A stretch of DNA of 16,887 nt. Source: Pseudoruminococcus sp964385235 (GTDB lineage Bacteria > Bacillota > Clostridia > Oscillospirales > Acutalibacteraceae). The stretch lies in the NCBI GenBank assembly GCA_964385235.1, contig CAYLOD010000035.1, positions 1 to 16,887 on the forward strand, given 5' to 3'. The notes under the pieces are model-generated. The model was not told where the DNA came from and searched no databases. It saw only the letters and a list, made by a program, of their open reading frames with translations. Both the position numbers and the translations under genes were made by a program. Shown here piece after piece: positions 13,943-16,887 of this stretch. Numbering within the stretch: the stretch's first letter is position 1; each line of letters begins with the position of its first letter.

Positions 13943-13974
13943 AAACGCGAGGTGCTGATCCTCGCGTTTTATTT
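13943..13974 (+). terminator. Terminator of the trp operon (probably bidirectional)
   Basis: AAACGCGAGG (13943-13952) and CCTCGCGTTT (13960-13969) form a perfect 10-bp stem with a 7-nt loop, followed on the plus strand by TTTATTTTG. The minus strand has TTTATTATT after the stem, so it may also terminate the convergent hydG-hydF-GH3 transcript, whose last gene ends at 13985. Confidence 0.9.
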
Positions 13975-13984
13975 TGTGCCGATA

Positions 13985-15304
13985 TTATTTAATCAACCCA
14001 AGTTTCATCTTCCATTTAAGTATTCTTGTTACGGATTCATTTATCTGAGAAATCGGGATTTCGTTATTCTTTACAGCCTTTAAAACAGCGGGATATTGAG
14101 TTTCAAAGTCTGTGCAGCACAGAATATCGTTTCCCGCTTTTGCGGCAATAACGGCAGCCTTGCTGTCTTCAACATAATTTCTGATTGCGTCCATGTAAAG
14201 GTCGTCGGTCATGATAACACCGTCAAAGTTAAGCTCCTCACGAATGATTTTATGTACATTTTCGGAAATTGAGGCGGGATATTTTTTATCCATACAGTTC
14301 ACGATATTGTGAGAAACCATAATACAGTCAGCCCCGGCTGAAATTCCCGCCTTAAACGGCTCGAAGTCGGTACTTTCAAACTCTGAGAATTTTCTGTCGT
14401 CATACGCTATGCCCGTATGTGTATCCTCGTTGTTTCCGTATCCGGGGAAGTGCTTTAAAACTGTGCCGAGGCCTTTTTCTTCCGACTTTTCAACTACGGT
14501 TTTTACAAACCGGTTTTCGTCATTGACATTATCGCTAAAGGAACGGTAATACATAAACGCGTTCGGATCGGATGTAATATCGCATACGGGAGCCATATTT
14601 ACATTTATGCCCAGCGACAAAAGAAGATCAGCCTTTTCGGCGGCGTCGCTTTCTATCGCGTTCCAGCCGCCGAGTGCAAAGGTTTCCTTTGGTGAGAGGA
14701 AAGGTGTCTGACGGAGATTCGGATTGCTGCTTACTCTGACGACAGTGCCGCCCTCCTCGTCAACGCCTGTAAGCATGGGTATTTCAGCGGCTTTCTGATA
14801 GCTGTTTAAAGTTTTGATAATTTCATTTTTAGATTTGCCGTTGAAATCTCTGCCGAAAAGTGCGTAGCCGCCGAGGTGATATTCGGATATTTTCTTCACG
14901 GCGTCATTTTCGGGACATCGGACAAAGAACATTTGCCCGACCTTTTCTTCTGTCGTCATATTGTTTAGAAGATTATTGACAATATCATCAGAATTACCGA
15001 TATTGCCGGGTTTACCGTCATCATTAGCTTTACTGTTATTATCTGTTTTACCGGTATCATTGGTTTTGCCGATATTATCGGTTTTACCGGTATCATCGAA
15101 TGAAACTGTATCTTCGGACTGTTCGGATAATGCTGTCAGAGTGCCTGACTGATTTACAGGGCGGCTGTCGTCGGATACCTGAGCTTCAGATGTTAAAGAT
15201 TCCGCCGTCGTGCCATTGTCCCGAGTTTGCCCGCAGCCCGAAATAATTGCCGCGGACACAAAAGCGATTAAACATAATGAAGATACTGTCTTAGACATTC
15301 TCAT
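13985..15304 (-). CDS. nagZ: GH3 beta-N-acetylhexosaminidase-like lipoprotein (NagZ type)
   Basis: A 439-residue surface lipoprotein. Residues 1-24 are a lipoprotein signal with IISGC (lipid Cys24). Residues 25-106 are a low-complexity hydrophilic linker that ends in six-residue repeats. From about 109 there is a GH3 (alpha/beta)8 domain: VGQMFFVR, VDEEGGTVVR (181-190), LKHFPGYG (283-290), the NagZ-type Asp294/His296 dyad in EDTHTG, and the expected nucleophile Asp367 in VIMTDDLYMDAI. It has no C-terminal GH3 domain, as in NagZ. Expected role: removing terminal beta-N-acetylglucosamine, probably from muropeptides or glycans outside the membrane, unlike the cytoplasmic NagZ of Gram-negatives. 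ATG 15304 is 13 nt from GGAAG, a weak, long-spaced site. It lies 24 bp after hydF and is probably co-transcribed with it, though there is no obvious functional link to hydrogenase maturation. Confidence 0.85.
   Translation of the reverse strand: MRMSKTVSSLCLIAFVSAAIISGCGQTRDNGTTAESLTSEAQVSDDSRPVNQSGTLTALSEQSEDTVSFDDTGKTDNIGKTNDTGKTDNNSKANDDGKPGNIGNSDDIVNNLLNNMTTEEKVGQMFFVRCPENDAVKKISEYHLGGYALFGRDFNGKSKNEIIKTLNSYQKAAEIPMLTGVDEEGGTVVRVSSNPNLRQTPFLSPKETFALGGWNAIESDAAEKADLLLSLGINVNMAPVCDITSDPNAFMYYRSFSDNVNDENRFVKTVVEKSEEKGLGTVLKHFPGYGNNEDTHTGIAYDDRKFSEFESTDFEPFKAGISAGADCIMVSHNIVNCMDKKYPASISENVHKIIREELNFDGVIMTDDLYMDAIRNYVEDSKAAVIAAKAGNDILCCTDFETQYPAVLKAVKNNEIPISQINESVTRILKWKMKLGLIK
14987..15094 (-). 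repeat. 18-bp in-frame tandem repeat in the GH3 lipoprotein linker
   Basis: About six imperfect 18-bp units encode DTGKTD, NIGKTN, DTGKTD, NNSKAN, DDGKPG, NIGNSD (residues 71-106). The units nearest the signal peptide are the most alike and those towards the catalytic domain are more diverged. The unit keeps the frame, so linker length can vary without inactivating the enzyme. Confidence 0.8.
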
Positions 15305-15328
15305 TTATATAAAAGCACTTCCTTTAAT

Positions 15329-16531
15329 TCACTCAAGAAGTTTATATACGTCGGGGAAGAGCTCAACACTCCTTTTCAGTATGCCGTGTATATAGGAAAT
15401 GAGAATGCCGTAGTTTGTCATAGGAACATTCTCATCAACAGCACACTTTAATCTGTACTGCATCTCGCGTTCGTTGAGCATACAGCCGCCACAATGCACG
15501 ACAAGACTGTATTTGGAAAGCTCGTCGGGAAATTCCGTCCCCGACGTGTATTCAAAGTTCAGCTTTTTTCCTGTATATTCGCTTATCCATTTCGGGAGCT
15601 TTATAGTTCCTATATCATCGCATTGGCGGTGATGTGTGCAGCCCTCGGAAATGAGGACGGTATCTCCGTCGTTAAGCCTTTCAAGTGCGGTAACGCCATC
15701 AACTGCCGTTTTCAGATTGCCCTTGTAATTCGCAAACAGGATCGAAAACGATGTCAGCGGTATATCCTCAGGAGTGTCCGCGCTGACCTTGCCGAATACC
15801 TGACTGTCGGTTATGACCATTTTCGGCTTTACGCCGAGTGATTTAAGCGTTGCGGACAGCTCGGTTTCCTTAACAACGACAGACACGGCGTTTGAATCGA
15901 GAATATCTCTGATAGTCTGCTGCTGCGGCAGAATGATTCTGCCCTTGGGAGCCGCGCTGTCGATAGGCACAACGAGGACTGCAAAATCATTTGGCTTTAA
16001 CAGATCGCCGACTATTCGCTTGCCGCTTTCCGCAGGTTTTCCGATTTTGCCGATAAGCTCACGAAGCTCGTTTATATTTTCGCCCGTTTTAGCGCTTACA
16101 AATATCTCATTGCAGGGACATTCCGTACTGCCGTTGTAAATATCAAGCTTATTATGTACAATAATGTATGATATGTTCTTATCCTCAAACCTGTCGATAA
16201 GCCTTCTGTCCTCGGCGGTCATGCCCTCCGTACTGTCTATGACAAGTACGGCTACATCGGTTTTGTTAAGGATATGGTAAGTACGCTTGATACGGAGCTC
16301 GCCAAGACTGCCCGTATCGTCGATTCCCGGAGTATCTATGATTACCACAGGGCCTATGGGGAGAAGTTCCATAGCCTTGAGAACAGGGTCTGTCGTAGTA
16401 CCCTTGACGTCTGAAACTATGGCGAGGTTTTGCGAGGTGACAGCGTTGACAACGCTTGACTTGCCCACGTTCCTTTTGCCGAAAAAAGCTATGTGGAGTC
16501 TGTCCGCTGATGGTGTTGTATTCATGCTCAC
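15329..16531 (-). CDS. hydF: [FeFe]-hydrogenase H-cluster maturation GTPase HydF
   Basis: A 400-residue scaffold GTPase that assembles the 2Fe subcluster from HydE/HydG products and delivers it to HydA. GTPase domain: P-loop GKRNVGKSS (18-26), GTTTDP switch I (44-49), DTPG (66-69), NKLD (127-130), SAK (146-148). The iron-sulfur domain has the CxH...HCxxC set: Cys298, His300, then His346, Cys347, Cys350 (VVHCGGC). I take GTG 16531 as start because AAAGG (about 16542-16546) lies 10 nt upstream and the resulting MSMNTTPSADRLHI fits family N termini. An internal ATG at 16525 would remove two residues and be too far from that site. It is 36 bp downstream of hydG, so the two are one operon. It shows the organism makes an [FeFe] hydrogenase, though hydA and hydE are not in the window. 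Confidence 0.95.
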   Translation of the reverse strand: MSMNTTPSADRLHIAFFGKRNVGKSSVVNAVTSQNLAIVSDVKGTTTDPVLKAMELLPIGPVVIIDTPGIDDTGSLGELRIKRTYHILNKTDVAVLVIDSTEGMTAEDRRLIDRFEDKNISYIIVHNKLDIYNGSTECPCNEIFVSAKTGENINELRELIGKIGKPAESGKRIVGDLLKPNDFAVLVVPIDSAAPKGRIILPQQQTIRDILDSNAVSVVVKETELSATLKSLGVKPKMVITDSQVFGKVSADTPEDIPLTSFSILFANYKGNLKTAVDGVTALERLNDGDTVLISEGCTHHRQCDDIGTIKLPKWISEYTGKKLNFEYTSGTEFPDELSKYSLVVHCGGCMLNEREMQYRLKCAVDENVPMTNYGILISYIHGILKRSVELFPDVYKLLE

Positions 16532-16567
16532 ATTATCAAGACCTTTCGTAACTCATGAGAAATTTAT

Positions 16568-16887
16568 TCAGAAGCGGAAATCACGCTCTCCCGATTCTAT
16601 TTTGCCAAGACGCTCCCGAACTATTTTGCGAACCTTTTCACTTGGTATATTGTCGAGCTCTTTAATAATAAGTGCGTCGCCGAGCTTTCTTGTTTCGGGT
16701 GAAGCGTAATCCTCAAGATATTCCTTGAGTGTCATAAGCGCGTTCGGGTGACAGCAGTTTTGAATCTGCCCTGCCTTACAAAGGCTCATAAAACGGTCTC
16801 CCGTCCTGCCCTCGCGGTAGCAGGCGGTACAGAAGCTCGGTATATATCCTTTTTCCATAAGCCATGCGACAACCTCGTCAAGTGTAC
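16568..16887 (-). CDS. hydG: [FeFe]-hydrogenase maturase HydG, C-terminal part (truncated by window edge)
   Basis: Only the last 106 residues are present; the open frame runs off the right edge of the window. HydG is a radical SAM tyrosine lyase that makes the Fe(CO)2(CN) synthon for the H-cluster. The visible part holds the diagnostic C-terminal auxiliary cluster motif: CTAC (first two Cys), YREGRTGDRFMSLCKAGQI, then NCCHPNA with the third cluster Cys. The tail IESGERDFRF is typical. The radical SAM CxxxCxxC motif would lie outside the window. The ATG at 16858 is an internal methionine, since TLDEVVAWL continues upstream in frame. The HydG stop precedes hydF by 36 bp. Confidence 0.95.
   Translation of the reverse strand, partial: TLDEVVAWLMEKGYIPSFCTACYREGRTGDRFMSLCKAGQIQNCCHPNALMTLKEYLEDYASPETRKLGDALIIKELDNIPSEKVRKIVRERLGKIESGERDFRF

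Overview
The window comes from an anaerobic, probably spore-forming member of the Clostridia (Bacillota). The signs are a YlmC/YmxH-type sporulation-associated protein, the [FeFe]-hydrogenase maturation genes hydF and hydG, a CsoR-controlled copper ATPase, a T-box-controlled tryptophan operon, strong AGGAGG-like ribosome binding sites, and AT-rich intergenic DNA. I assign class from gene content only; genus cannot be read from the sequence.

Layout. 48-329 (+) is a small PRC-barrel YlmC/YmxH protein. It is followed by a hairpin-rich gap that holds a GC-rich 15-bp tandem array. 575-2392 (-) is a GlfT2-like galactofuranosyltransferase, with its own candidate promoter and terminator. 2846-5665 (-) is a copper-efflux operon, csoR-copA. 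Its promoter carries a near-perfect CsoR operator between the -35 and -10 boxes. The copA gene ends in a CopZ-like metal-binding module that has its own ribosome binding site and ATG. 6019-6957 (+) is a lipoprotein with a C39-like papain-fold domain and a Ser/Asn-rich linker made of four 51-bp repeats. A second, diverged copy of the 15-bp array follows it.

7110-13922 (+) is a complete seven-gene tryptophan operon, trpE-G-D-C-F-B-A. It is preceded by a consensus-like promoter and a full T-box leader whose specifier codon is UGG (Trp). Together the genes convert chorismate to tryptophan. Uncharged tRNA-Trp should relieve termination, and TrpE carries the LLES motif associated with feedback inhibition by tryptophan. 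A strong terminator at 13943 separates the operon from convergent minus-strand genes.

13985-16887 (-) holds the end of a hydrogenase-maturation cluster, hydG (C-terminal part only) and hydF. Next, 24 bp downstream of hydF, is a GH3 beta-N-acetylhexosaminidase-like lipoprotein whose linker is also built from a short in-frame tandem repeat.

Most of the window is recognisable housekeeping and accessory metabolism. I do not see a clear new multi-gene system. The items that most merit a second look are the dispersed 15-bp array at two intergenic sites, the possible dual output (CopA plus free CopZ) of copA, and the repeat-built linkers of the two lipoproteins.
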